64,000 nt of DNA from Symsagittifera roscoffensis (Eukaryota > Xenacoelomorpha > Acoela > Convolutidae), in the NCBI RefSeq assembly GCF_963678635.1, contig NC_087065.1, positions 52,705,858 to 52,769,857 of the forward strand, given 5' to 3'. The position numbers and the translations under genes were made by a program. This document shows positions 1 to 11,591 of this stretch, piece by piece. How positions within the stretch are numbered: position 1 is the first letter of the stretch; the number at the start of each line of letters is the position of its first letter. Below the pieces are notes generated by a model, which was not told the origin of the DNA, made no database searches, and saw nothing but the letters and a program-made list of their open reading frames with translations.

Positions 1-169
1 TAAGGGTTTGTTTTTGCGTCTAGATTTTGTGAACTCCAGTTCATATGTTTTTTTTTTTTTCTAGTTTCTGTCTTCTCCTAGTTTCAAGTCTGGTCTGGTA
101 TCCTTTCGTTTAACAAAGAGCTTTAGATTTTTGCTTCCCTGGTCGAGGCCCCAGACTCATGTCCAGACT

Positions 170-690
170 TTTTAAGGGTCGCGCCACATCCGGATTTAGA
201 CCCAAATTGCATAGTCGCGCCGAGAGTTTGAGTCTGGAAAGTCTGGGCATGAGTCGCGCCGTTGTCCGCAAAAGTCTGGACATGGGTCGCGAAATTCTGG
301 ACATACCAAAATTTGGTCGCCAAAGTCTGGACATGGGTCGCGAAAGTCTGTGTCCAGACTTTTGTGACCCATATCTAGACTTTCGCGACCAAATTTTGGA
401 ATGTCCAGACTTTTGCGACCCATGTCCAGACTTTCGCGACCAAACTTTGGTATGTCCAGACTTTCACGACCCATGTCCAGACTTTTGCGGCCAAATTTTG
501 GTATGTCTAGATTTTCTCGGCCCACGAAACGACTCATGTCCAGACTTTCCAGACTCAAACTCGCGGCGCGACTATGCAATTTGGGTCTAAATCCGGATGC
601 GGCGCGACCCTTGGCGCGACTCATGTCCAGAATTTCCAGACCTTATGTCCAGACTTTCCAGACTCACGGTCGCGAAAGTCTTGAAAGTGC
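170..690. repeat. Fold-back minisatellite
   Basis: Variants of a 20-25 base unit (AAAGTCTGGACATGGGTCGC) read one way from about 170 to 347 and in reverse complement from about 350 to 620, so the block can fold into one long hairpin centred near 348. The outer ends also match: the CCGGATTTAGACCCAAATTG stretch near 190 returns inverted near 580. Both strands stay open in several frames only because the unit is short and stop-poor, so I do not call a protein. Confidence 0.85.
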
Positions 691-936
691 ACTTTTGGTC
701 GCGCTAGCCAAGCCGGTCGCGCCGGTGCTTTTTGAGCCGCGCCGTTTCCTGAGTCGCACCGTATCCACCATGGTCTTTTCAAATTGTGGTTCCAGGATTG
801 TTCTGGGCTTCAGCCTGATCGATGTCATCTTTCATAATTTTTTGGAAACAACTATATTTTGGGTCCAGTTTTGTTCTAGTCTCGGTCTTGGTATCCATCT
901 GATTTTCGAATAACAAATGCAATATCTGAAATCCAA

Positions 937-989
937 TTCACACGCTAAATCAGATTCACACGCTAAATGTGTTAAGTCACACGCTAAAT
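937..989. repeat. Short TCACACGCTAAAT repeat
   Basis: Three copies of TCACACGCTAAAT lie within 53 bases (about 937, 955 and 976), just downstream of the fold-back minisatellite. Confidence 0.7.
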
Positions 990-2050
990 ATGAATACTTT
1001 TTCTACAATATTCAAACCATAGAAGACTCTTAGTAAACGAAAGAATGCCAAAAGTTGAATAACTGAAAGTAGTCTAAAAGAAATTGACGTGCTTTTTTCT
1101 AAAATAAGAACCCTGAGGTCAATTTGAGTGAAAACAATTGAACACAAACCTACTCATGCTGTTCCTCATCTACTGGTGATGTGCAATGCCTGGGATCTGG
1201 GCCAATTTGCCTCTGGGTCTGCAACATTTGTCTACAACACGAAGAAAACATCTTTAATTATCCAAAAACCGAAGCTAAATTGGATTTGCTGTAAATATTA
1301 TACTGACAAAGTTTCTTGTACCATCGCCGACATTGTGTCTAAATTACTTCGGGAAAATTTTCCGGGGGTACTTAAAGAAAAGAAAAAAGAGGCCGTTACG
1401 CAATGGTCAGGACGTAGCGACCGGTGTCAAGTCATCAAACAGTCAGAAAACATCTAGTGCACTCTCTGAATTTTAATTCCTTGTCAATGGTGTAAATTAA
1501 ATGGAGGATTCAAACACTCAAAACTGATGGCATCGAAGTGACAAAGATTAATTTTCATATCGGTCTGAAGTTTGAAGGCATTACCAGTGGTGTCAAACAA
1601 CTTGGATTAAACGTCAATCCTGAAATTTGTCAAAAATCATAATCAGTACTACAAATCCTCAATTACCAAAATTGATTTGCCCAAAAGCCATCACCTCCAA
1701 ACATGCAAAACTCGTGTCTATATCAACAAATGCTGTCCTCTGATAGTCTGAAAAATTTTCCTCCCAAAACGTTATCATATGTTCAAGGAAGGTAAATTAA
1801 AATCCAGAGGACAAAAATGTAAGCTACTAAACAGCAGATACCCTTTTCAACTTATCCAAGCGCAGTGAACTGCAAGAGTTCTCTTCGTTAAATTGCATTT
1901 CTCTGCTCTTTCTTTTTGAAACCTGGTTATCAGGAAATGTCACTCAATCTGAAACATTCGTTAGATCTTCTTTCAAAATTTTAGCACGGTCGGATCAATC
2001 CCAAGGATAACATGTTGGTCTCTTAATCAACTTTTCTTACCAAGTCGATT
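990..2050. other. AT-rich stretch, no gene assigned
   Basis: One 109-codon open frame (1128-1457, +) opens at a non-ATG codon, and I recognise no domain in it. Otherwise stops are dense in all frames. It could be the eroded 5' part of the LINE that follows, but I cannot show this. Confidence 0.4.
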
Positions 2051-4310
2051 TTGAAATCTCAGAGTTTTCAATGATCCAATATCCATTTTCATTAGCATGT
2101 GGCGCCATCAACCTTACGCCAATTTTCTTCATTTTATTCTGCTATGCTCCTTATACATCTTGATATGATTTTGACATTGTTCACAAAACAGACTGCCCCA
2201 AGTGAATACCTACATTCATTTGAAACTTTTGCACCCAGTTATAGTTACAATATTATGTTTGATCTATCTCTACCCTCTTGTTGAATTCAACATCAACTAC
2301 CCCACTATTAACTGGTCGACACTTACTTCTTGAAATTTTTGACACTTACAAACGGGTTTTCCAACGTATAAAAGCAACAGAATTCTGGATCTTCTGTTTA
2401 CAAGCAATATTAACACGATCTTTTTATTGGGATCTTAAAATTCACCGAACACAATCCCGTGTCCTTTTAACTTAACATTGATACAAACTCCGAGCTATCC
2501 TCTGTCAACATCTTCTTTAAACCTTTCAATCTTCAATTCCAACGTTCAAGCAGCTTTTGACTAAGTTACCACTAATAGGCCTAATGATGACTCTTATCAC
2601 TTGAAATGGTGCGAATTTGTACGCGCTGCCTTTCACAATTCTATAACCTTAAGGAGAAAGGAAAATCGTCACGTACAAGCCCCTTTCATAGTTAATCTTC
2701 TCAATCAAGGACAAACAACAAACCCGCGAGATCTTTCGGAAAAACGGTCGATGCAAAAGTCGCTAAAGCAAACAAATCTAAACGGCAACCTCAGCGATTC
2801 GATAAAACTTGATAAATAAAATGTTGTGAATCAGTTCAATCTAAACTCAACCGTGAAACGCTTTAGGCTTCTGCGTTGGTGTTAATTCCTTCCATCCCTT
2901 TAAAATGTACTTTCCAAACAAATTACATAAAAATGACTCTGAAATTGCAAATGATTTCAACCAACTTTTCAATTCAGTTTATGGGAAAGTAAAATTTACC
3001 TTCAAACTCAAAAAGAAAAAACGTTTAAGCAAGGCAAAGATTTGTCATCCATGGGTGATGAAAATATTCCAAAACTATTCTTCTTGAGTCTGTAACACGC
3101 CAGATTGCCTCTATTGTTCATGTCTGACTCATTTGTGTGACAAATAGTTTGAATAGGCCGGATATCAGGAAAAGTGCTCAAATCACTCCGTTACACAAGT
3201 TTGATGCCTGCTGAATGATTATCAATTATCGTCCAATCAGTATAATTTTAAAATTTCAATCATTTTAGAGTGTTTGTTGTTTAATTTTACTTTATCCAAA
3301 ATTCGTCATCTTTAAGTTGTTATACGCGATTTCATGACCAAGAGAAGCACTGTTGCTCAAATGGTTTTTAACTCGATAAAATCTATCTGGCTTCTGATTC
3401 AGCAGTTCTGTGCCTTTCAATTTACTTCGACATGAAAAAAAATTTTGGTTCTCCAACCCACCATTCACCAATGAAAAATTGAAACCCACCCTAACCCACT
3501 ATTAACCATATTAAAAACTTGTTTTTTTGTTCAAAAATTTTCTGACTACGTTCAGTTTTTATCTTCTTGATTATTTTCAGACTGTTAAGGCTAACCAAAA
3601 AAGTTCATCTTTAGCTGGAATTACCTCTGGAGTCCATCAGTGTAGTGTGCTTGTTAGGACCTCTATCGATTGTTATCTTTGTTAAAGTTTTATCACAAAT
3701 GATCAAAACTGGGTCTTTTTTCTCAAAAAAAACTTCTCTAGCCTCGCTTGTCATAAAATAGTATCTTTCAATCTTTTCTCCGATCTCTTACAACAGAACA
3801 TTTTTTCTTTAATGGATGGATCATTTGCAAAGGAACTAAAATTTCATGCCCCTAAAATTAAAGTACTGTCGTTGGGTACGACATTTCAAATGAAATGAAT
3901 TCTCTCTTGGCACTAAAATACTCTCTTCCGTTGATTTCATTTTTGATCTTGGTTTTAGTCTTTCATCGAACCTAAGTTGACAGAAGAATTACAAGTTAAA
4001 ATAGCAAAAAATGTTTGAAACTGATCAAATTTTTGGGATGGCACTTATGTGTGAACGTCTCTATTTCTAAGCGATTAGTCCCCTTCTCTTACTAGTTTAA
4101 TGAAACTAGAAAAACTCCTGGCGAATATAGTGCTGAAGTTCTCTCAAATAAGACTAAGCTTCAATTTGCATCTGATTAAAGCTGACATGGTCCTTCTTTG
4201 GAAGCTTTGCAACAACAGTGTGGACGTTCACCACACTGTTTTGTTCAAAAAAATTCCAAACGGGGTCTTCAACAATAGAAACTTTCAATATTTCGTGCGT
4301 TAAGGAGCTC
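2050..4310 (+). pseudogene. Decayed non-LTR retrotransposon (endonuclease + RT)
   Basis: Reading across frames gives the order of a CR1/Jockey-type LINE ORF2. Near 2270-2300 there is FNYPTINW, which resembles the GDFNxPxINW block of the AP-like endonuclease. Near 2905-3080 comes a linker. Near 3220-3250 the frame reads NYRPISI, the start of the reverse-transcriptase fingers. Near 3335-3400 it reads RSTVAQMVF, like the GFRxGRSTxTQL block. Near 3615-3650 it reads ITSGVHQCSVL, a decayed form of SGVPQGSVLGP. A tail near 4150-4250 resembles the KADMVLLWK-type C-terminal region of LINE proteins. Stops and frameshifts occur every few dozen codons, so it is long dead. The clade is a guess from motif wording; LINE origin is more certain. 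Confidence 0.6.
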
Positions 4311-5519
4311 AATTCCGATAGCAAATAATATGTTAAGGCTACATGATGTGCAATTTTTTTTCTCTCATTCTCTGAAACTTTTTTAAGCAAATTTGCAAAT
4401 TAAACTGTTTATTTGGTGGCATTTATGCTGCAATCAGGCATTTATGCTGCATTAAAAATTTCACAGCATATGTTGTCTATTTTTAATTGAGTTTAAGGGC
4501 TAGTGTTTGAAAGTGCATGGTTGAGAGGTTAGCTCGAATTCCGAGCTTATTTTTACTTTTTTGTGTTTCACTTTACAAAGCTGCATTATTGTCGTGTTCT
4601 TGCTAGTATTCGTGAAGTGTCGACGTTTGTTCTTCTTGTTGATTGTAATTTAACCAACTCCGATTTGCCATAAAATACTTCGATGGTTGTTATATCGACC
4701 TGATTTTGGCTAGTTTGATGAACGAAAAGAAGTTTTAATCTAAAAGTTTTGTATGAGCAAGCTCTCAATATCATGTGAGTAAAACTTGTGAGGTGGACTA
4801 ACCGCTTGCTGACTAAAGACTACCACAATCGGGTCTTTTTTAAAGGTTTCTAAAAAATGTTGTCTTTGTTACAGCTTTGTAAGTGTCGTGTCGTTGTTAA
4901 GTTAACGTTCAATTGATTTTCAATGGCACGTAATTTTAAATAATTTTCTGAAGACAGAAAACATTTTTTCGAATAATTTTTGTTGACATTTTTACAAAAG
5001 CAGTTCAGTTTGCTTGCTGCGGCTCTCGTTTTTTGTTCGTCATCATTCCTCAAGTTTCCTTTACCGGACAGAGAGTTTTCTAAAGCAAATCAGCAAAATA
5101 GATAGGAACACTCTGCAAATATATGACCAGCTCCATCCGTCGGAAAACCAAAAACTACTATTCGTCTCGGTCAACTTTACTACTACCGAAAATTGAGCGC
5201 AACCTTTCGAGAGCAGATCTAGCAAAAGGAAAGGTTCTAAGAGTAGACGAAAGGCAAAGCAAAGAAAACTGGAGGAAAGCTGCGATAAACATTAAATCTT
5301 GTTTAATAACAAGTATACTCTTTGAGTTTTTTTACTCGGAGTCTCTAGGACCAAGTAATTAACTCTGTAATGAGCTCTAAGCCAAGCATTCTTACGTGAA
5401 ATTGCGTGGAGTTTCCCAAAGAAAATTCTTCCAAAAATTATATTCTGCTCGTGAAACTCAACGAACGTAGTTTCCATGGCATATCTTGTAGGTGTTATTA
5501 GCATTTAACTGAAGAAGAG
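4311..5519. other. AT-rich stretch, no gene
   Basis: Only short open frames are present, on both strands, with no recognisable domain. A small direct repeat of GGCATTTATGCTGC lies at about 4418-4452. The stretch may be LINE 3' sequence or ordinary intergenic DNA. Confidence 0.4.
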
Positions 5520-6100
5520 GTAAGGCGATAGAAGGTCTAAACGAACTGGAAAGGAATATTCCACTGCAACGAGTGTGTCAGCTTAATTGCTAGAAATAAG
5601 TTTGATAACCAAGTTACACTGACCAAGTTGAACATATGAAGAAGATAGAAACCGATATGAAAGACCTCAACAAGAGTGTCACAGAAATCAAAAGCAAGTT
5701 CACAAAATCAATCAGTAACGAAACTAGGAAGCAAACACCAGCACAAGACCGATATTAGACGGACGACATTCTCATGAGAAGAATTCCGGAAACTGCTGAA
5801 AAAGACCCACAAAAAATTAGGAGCAAAATCAGCAAAAACGAAAGACGTACTCGATCATATGGAAGTTGCAACTGAGACAAGCGGTCTGATCAGAATTGGA
5901 CTAATACCAGAAAACAGTATTGACATCTCTGGCACGCCTGAAAACTTACAACTCACCGCTTTTTATAAGCAAAGCTTCAACAAAAGAAAATTTTAAAATG
6001 GAAAATAGAAGATTACTTTAACAACGAAAGTTAATTAAAAATGGATATGAGATAAAAAACAAATAAGGAAATGCAACCGTTAGCAAAAAAAATGTAATGA
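5520..6100 (+). pseudogene. Possible LINE ORF1-type remnant
   Basis: Across two frames this reads as a lysine- and glutamate-rich helical segment (IETDMKDLNKSVTEIKSK near 5645-5700) and then a stretch rich in charged residues ending near 6000. That resembles the coiled-coil nucleic-acid-binding ORF1 of some LINEs, and it lies just upstream of RT fragments. No zinc knuckle or RRM is visible, so the call rests on composition and position. Confidence 0.3.
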
Positions 6101-8117
6101 CATTTAATAAAAAAAAGAAAACAAAAATTATTTGCAAGGCTTCGTCTTCAAAATTTCTAGCCTGATTGATTGAAAAAGTCCAAAAAATGGCCGCAATAAA
6201 TGGTAAATAATGACTTATTTGATCTTTTTATGCTAAGAGCGATCTGATTTTACCCTGCAATCTATGATAGTGAACTAGTCCTTCCAAGCTCCATAATCTC
6301 TTGATCTGATTGAAAAAACGTCAGTTTCTAATCAAAGTACAGTGGATGGCACATCGTCCTTAAAATGATACAGCTGAGGACCACGACATTAGGAGGACTA
6401 TATCATCTTTTAGCCTATTCCTGCCTACAGAACTTTCCTGCGGATTGTTTTAACAGACCACCAAAATATAATATATAAACCAATTTGCGAATGATCACTC
6501 TTCTAAATGTAACTTTTTTTCAAACCTTTTTCTTCAATAATTCACAAATTATCAACACTTGAACCGGATAACTACAAAAAAAAGCAACCTATTATTGACT
6601 GCGACACTACAAATGTTTCAATCTGAACATAAGCGCTGTTTTTTTGTAACGAAGGTGGCAAACAGATCTGTTTTGGTGCCCCAATTTCGCACAAGAGATA
6701 GGCTGAGGTAATTTCAAATCAGCCAGTATTTTTTTCAGATTTTTTCAACAAAAAAACTCCCAGACGGCTGGAAAAATATGATAGTGAGCCCTACACTTAA
6801 AAAAGCTCCAAATTGCTGTCAAAATTTATAGGCCAGTATTCTTACTCCCTATCATTTCAAACAAATTTTAACACTGCGTGTTCACATATCTGTACAGAAA
6901 CCTCCGACCATTTTCACACAAATCTTCATACTTTTTGCGAAACGGACAGTCATACGTCATAAAAATTATTAGTATCTGGAAATTATTATTTTTTCTGTGA
7001 ACATTTGGCTTAGCCCACTATCGTTTGTCTGCTTATTTGGTGGGCTCAAATTCCGAAAAGTGAAACGTGCTCAAAGACTCAATGAGTTTTTAGAGGACCC
7101 ATATAACATTTGTAGATACAAGAAGTTCAGTCAATCTTTCGCATAGTTTCCTTTTATTTAGTTTTTTTTGCTGTAAAGGTTCTGTGGGCAAGCAATTCTT
7201 TGGTTTTGGCGCATGTTACATTGGCTAAGTTGCCATTTAATAGTCGCTTCAAGATCAAAAACATACTTTGATCGTTTTTGCTGACAAATATGAATACGAA
7301 CCAAAATTAGCAGACACGTGATTGACAGACCTGTATTTTAATAATTACTGTAGTTTCAAAGCTACGCTTACTCCTGCATCAGTACATTAAAAGATTGAGT
7401 TTGTGAATGATCACTGTTCTAAGAAAGAATTATTTTTGAAAGACTCTGATTCAAATATTTACAAATCCTCAACAATTGAAAAAAAAACCTTGCAGCCTCA
7501 TACGACACTACATTCCAGAAGAAGTTTTGAACATAACGCTGATTTAGTTGGACGAAAAAGCCAAAAGCCAGTGTATATGATTATGTGCCCTCAAAACTTG
7601 GGGTTTAAAGGTCCTTGGTTTCGGCGTCTGTTATATTGGCTCAGTTCTTTTTAATCATTTGTTTAAAGAGCAAAAATGTACTTCTTTAATCGTATGAAAG
7701 TATATTTTTGCGCTGAAAAATGTTTTTGCTCTTGAAACGACTAAAAAAAGGCAACTTAGCCGATTTTATCACACCGGATTTGGTAGAACAAAACAGCCAG
7801 TGTTTTTGATGATGCCTCCAAATTTGTATAATAGACGCGCTGAGAGCATTTGTAAATCAGCAAGTCGTATTTTTTAAGATTTTAGGCAAGCGTGAAAGTT
7901 CTGACTGATTGAAAACTGTCAATAGCTATAGGCAAGTATCCTTATTCCCTATCAACTAAAAAATATCAAATTATTTGAACGCTGCTTGTTCTGATATCTG
8001 TACAAGTCTCTCGTCAAATTTTTCACGAACCCTGTAATGGTTTTCGAAAAGGACGGTCATGCGTCATACAGCTGCTAGTGCTCCTGGATAATAAATATCG
8101 GTTCATTAAAACCAGAT

Positions 8118-8238
8118 GCCAAACCGATGTGATTTTTACGGAATATGAAAGAACATTTGAGAAAGTAGGTCACAGAATCTTGTTATCTAAAATCTTCAAG
8201 CTTGGAATCAGAAGACATTTATGCGAAACTAGATTTTA
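8118..8238 (+). pseudogene. RT palm fragment, left arm of palindrome
   Basis: An uninterrupted 40-codon stretch reads like motif A of a LINE reverse transcriptase: QTDVIFTEYERTFEKVGHRI followed by a leucine-rich helix and KLGI. Functional relatives have a YxDFxKAFDxVxH pattern here; in this copy the first catalytic aspartate position is occupied by glutamate. It ends at a TAG at the palindrome centre. It is a fragment with no flanking fingers or YxDD motif in frame. Confidence 0.55.
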
Positions 8239-8239
8239 G

Positions 8240-8340
8240 ATTGTATGATCTAAATTCTCAAAAGCTTTTCCATAGTCCACGAAAACCACATCAGTTTGAC
8301 ATCTTTTTCGAATGCACCGATATTTACACCCCAGGAACAC
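8240..8340 (-). pseudogene. RT palm fragment, right arm of palindrome
   Basis: Reading the minus strand gives a second diverged version of the same motif A: QTDVVFVDYGKAFENLDH. The catalytic aspartate is kept here, unlike in the left arm. The two fragments face each other tail to tail, so the palindrome was built from two related LINE insertions or by an inverted duplication of one. Confidence 0.55.
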
Positions 8341-9259
8341 TAGCAACTGTATGACGCATGGCCGTTTTTTCGAAAACCGTAAGACTTTCAAGTTTGCTTG
8401 AAAAACTAAAAAATATGAATTGCTGATTTACAAAAGCTCTCAGCGCGTCTCTTGTACAAGTTTGCTAATTTTGGTTCGTATTCACATTTGTCAGCAAAAA
8501 CGCTCAAAGTTTATTTTTGCTCTTGAAATGATTATTAAATGGCAACTTAGCCAATGTAACAAGCGCCAAAACCAAGAAATTGCTTGCCCACAGAACTTTC
8601 ACAGCAAAAAAACTAAATAAACGGAAACTATGCAAATAATTGACTGCTTTTCTTATATCTACAAATGTTAGATAGTTTCTCTATGAACTCCTTGAGTCTT
8701 TGAGCACGTTCCACTTTTTGGATATTGAGCCCACCAAATAAGCAGACAAACGATAGTCCGCTAATCCAAAAGTTCACAGAAAAAATACTAATTTCCAGAT
8801 ACTAATAAAACTAGATCTGTTTTAATTGAACCGGTATACTTAAGCTAGGAAATTTAGGAAATCTATGACGTATGACTGTCCGTTTCGCAAAAAGTATGAG
8901 GGTTCGTGTGAAAATGGGTGGAGGTATCTGTACAGATATGCGAACAGGCAGCGATCATCTTTTCTTTGAAATGATATGGAGTAAGAATACTGGCCTAAGA
9001 TTTTGACCTCATTTTTGGAGTTTTTTTTAGTGTAAGGCTCAATATCTTATTTTCTAATAGTCTGGGAATTTTCGTGTTTGCTGAAAACTTCTGAAAAAAT
9101 TACTGGCTGATATATAAATACCTCAGCTGATCTCCTTATCAAATGTAGTGTGGCAGTCAAATATATGTTGCGGTTCAAGTGTTGATGATTTGTGAAATAT
9201 TCAAGAAAAAAGTTTGGAAAAAAATTCTGATTTAGAAGAGTGATCATTCGCAATTGCGT

Positions 9260-10093
9260 TCTGCAGAAGTATTGATGCAGACAAACGAATATTTTTAAAA
9301 CTACGAAAACTTTTAAAGAAGAACTTCCATTTTCGTATCGGCTAATTTCGATTCGTACTCACCCCTGTCTTCCTGTATCATGATTCGGAGTTTCCTTTGT
9401 TTTCGTAATCTTTCCTGAATTTTGTGCCTTGGCAGTATTCGGCTTCTGTAGCATACTAGAGTATTTTGGTTTTATCTAATGAGATGTTTTTGAAAAACAA
9501 TAGGTAAAGCAAATTTTGTTTTGTGATTAAATTTTTCATCCATACGTACCATTGATTAGTTAACATATTTAAATTGCTCCAGCAAATTCACTTATAAATT
9601 TCATATTTAACTTCATTCGAAGAGCTTTGAAAGTCTGCCTTACAGTAGCTGAGGGTCGCCAAAAAAAAACCCTGTTTTTTGATAATTTGCAGCCAGATTA
9701 GGTAGTTTTTTTAAAGACATTGACATCTTGATCTGATAAAACATTTAAGTTTTTTTTGGCCTTGCTGCAAATTATTTTTCTCTCTGCTGGTTTTGGATAA
9801 AAGCATATTTAATACACCAGTTGGTTGTTGATGTAGGAAAGTCAATCATCTGATTCAATTCATCCTCCAAAATTAAACAAAAAAAACTTTTGAGTTTAAA
9901 AGTTTAGAGAGATCAACCGGCATCACTTTTCCTAAAATTACCCTACAAGCATTCAAATGCATGTGTTTTTCCCCAAATAGCAGTTGTACCTCTTCTTAGT
10001 TTAGATACTATATACTAGTCCGCAGGAAAGTTTTGTTCGTTTTTTTTTAAAAAAAGACACCACCACGACAAAAGACACCACTGAGTAGTATTG
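9260..10093. other. AT-rich stretch, no gene
   Basis: Nothing with coding character is visible on either strand. The region separates the LINE palindrome from the left boundary repeat of the Polinton. Confidence 0.4.
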
Positions 10094-10312
10094 TATCGTG
10101 TCCCGGATCCTAAGGGGGGGGGGGGTGGTGGGGTCCTTCCTAAGGGGGGGGGGGGTCCTCACGTAAAGCAAAATCCTAGGAAAGGGGTCCTTAATTTTTT
10201 GGAGGACCCTCATCCTAGGATTTTGTAAACGAAAGAAATTTTCCACCCAAAAAGCAGAAGACCACCTACTTAGGATCTTGCCAAGTTTAGCTTAACAACA
10301 AGGGACACGATA
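10094..10312. repeat. Left boundary repeat of the Polinton (palindromic, G-rich)
   Basis: The block begins TATCGTGTCCCGGATCC and ends GGGACACGATA, so it carries its own 11-base inverted ends. Inside are two runs of 12 G and a hairpin, AAAATCCTAGGA paired with TCCTAGGATTTT. The same sequence recurs in opposite orientation at 33051-33260. The spacing and orientation fit terminal inverted repeats of the intervening element, but the self-palindromic form would also fit a pair of fold-back MITEs. Confidence 0.65.
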
Positions 10313-10615
10313 GAAAATTCTTTCTAATTCCAAATTTTGGGGTCCTAACTATTGGTCCTGGTTAATTATAAGTATCATATTAATTGTTATATTTGTTTCG
10401 GGCAAGTGAACTTTCGACCTAGTTGAAATTTGTTGGTGAACGGGGAATTGACTTTTATGGTATATAATAAAAATTTGCCGGCAATTTTGGCAGAGTAGCT
10501 TAACTGTTGGCAGCAGTAAACTAATTCCTTAACTCGACCTATATTTTATGGTGAAAGGCAGTAAATTGAAATTACTCTCCAAAGGCGGCGGCCGTTTCTG
10601 GGCAAAATATACCAA
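10313..10615. other. Polinton left subterminal region
   Basis: A 300-base AT-rich stretch between the boundary repeat and the first open frame. No promoter or repeat can be picked out with confidence. Confidence 0.4.
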
Positions 10616-11020
10616 ATGATAGATTTGTCAAATTTTGAAATAAGAAAAAAGAAAATAGAGGGAACTTGGTGTACTGAAGATATTGATAACGAACATTTAC
10701 AATTCAGAGTGAGTGTTTTCAACCGCAGAAAAAACTCATTTTTCAAGTTTTGTAATGAACGCTACGTCGTCTTCCTCGAAAGGGCAAAAGAAATTTCAAA
10801 GAAAGAATACGAGTTAATTTTCAAAGAACAATTTTATTTGAGTGAGCTTCAACAAATCTCTTGGTGCATTTCTACAAAACAAAATCATAGTATTCTTATC
10901 AATTTGAATATTGCTGATTATGAAAACGTATTCGACTATTCGTTTGACTTTAACTCAATATGGGTTGATAAAGACTTGGAGAGAAAAGTCCGTCTATGTT
11001 TCAACAAGCTATCAAAATAA
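10616..11020 (+). CDS. Hypothetical protein, first gene of the Polinton
   Basis: A 134-codon ATG-initiated frame, uninterrupted, rich in Phe, Lys and Glu. I do not recognise it. It has no signal peptide, membrane segment or metal motif. It is the only left-end gene outside the tandem duplication. The following 60 codons (to about 11180) read on in a shifted frame and may be its eroded C-terminus or the end of a neighbour, since that part (VLEKINNEIAKK) is repeated with the duplicated unit. Confidence 0.5.
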   Translation: MIDLSNFEIRKKKIEGTWCTEDIDNEHLQFRVSVFNRRKNSFFKFCNERYVVFLERAKEISKKEYELIFKEQFYLSELQQISWCISTKQNHSILINLNIADYENVFDYSFDFNSIWVDKDLERKVRLCFNKLSK

Positions 11021-11159
11021 AAATAAAACTTCCGGTGGTTTGTTTAATTATTTACCACCGTTATCTTAATGAGTCTAAATGGTATCTGCAAGGTCATTTT
11101 TATTTCCACTGGCTTGAACTTCAGCGGGGTGGAGAGGTGTTGGAAAAAATAAACAATGA

Positions 11160-11591
11160 AATTGCAAAAAAAACAGAGTAACTCCTATTGATTTGAAAAT
11201 AGTTCACGAAATTTATACGTCTTTGACGCAAACTTATCCTGATCATTCTAACCGACGCAACTATTTTCTAGCTGCATGTTTTTTGTTTTTTGTTAGTTCT
11301 GATAACCTTAACTACGACATTTTAATTAAGTTGAGACCTTATGGTGGCTTGATTTGTATTGATAACTCTTCCTTGGACAAATACTTGAAAAATTCCAAAA
11401 TTTCACAATTGCACGCTATTTTGCATGATGCGGGCGGATTTATACACGAATTTTATCAACAGGGTCCCAAGTACTGTTACATTATGCCCTGGAACTGTAA
11501 CAACAGCTTATTGGGACATTTGAGTGGAATAGCGTTCTGCCTTTTCATTAATGTGAAAAAACCAGAAGTTTATCATTTACTAGAATGCTAG
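11160..11591 (+). pseudogene. Hypothetical 144-aa protein, copy 1
   Basis: Same protein as 14744-15178 but with one extra A in an A run near 11165 that separates the ATG from the body, leaving the frame open only from a TTG at 11193. The body contains YFLAACFLFFVSSDNL, a hydrophobic helix, and an HDAGGFIHEF segment. I do not recognise the family. It ends at TAG and overlaps the next gene's ATG by seven bases. Confidence 0.6.

Larger units (their letters stand above)
6485..9255. repeat. Large imperfect palindrome built from LINE fragments
   Basis: The sequence from about 6485 to 7310 returns in reverse complement from about 8463 to 9255. Matched landmarks are CGAATGATCACTCTTCTAAA near 6488 with its complement near 9230, GAAACGGACAGTCATACGTC near 6940 with its complement near 8875, and AAGCAGACAAACGATAG near 8740 with its complement near 7015. 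An inner arm near 7830-8110 pairs with 8330-8455. The centre is close to 8238. The left arm also contains a partial direct copy of its own start near 7400. Arms are unequal because of indels. Confidence 0.75.

Noticed and set aside
159-913. Overlapping open frames on both strands with repeated SLDMGRES/PDFCDPCPDF peptides
   Set aside because: They come from the stop-poor 20-25 base minisatellite unit and occur on both strands; no start context or domain supports a protein.
1128-1457. 109-codon plus-strand frame as a gene
   Set aside because: Non-ATG opening, no domain, next to decayed LINE sequence; left as unassigned.
10001-10246. 81-codon minus-strand frame rich in Pro and Arg
   Set aside because: It reads through the G runs and hairpin of the Polinton boundary repeat; composition is a by-product of the repeat.
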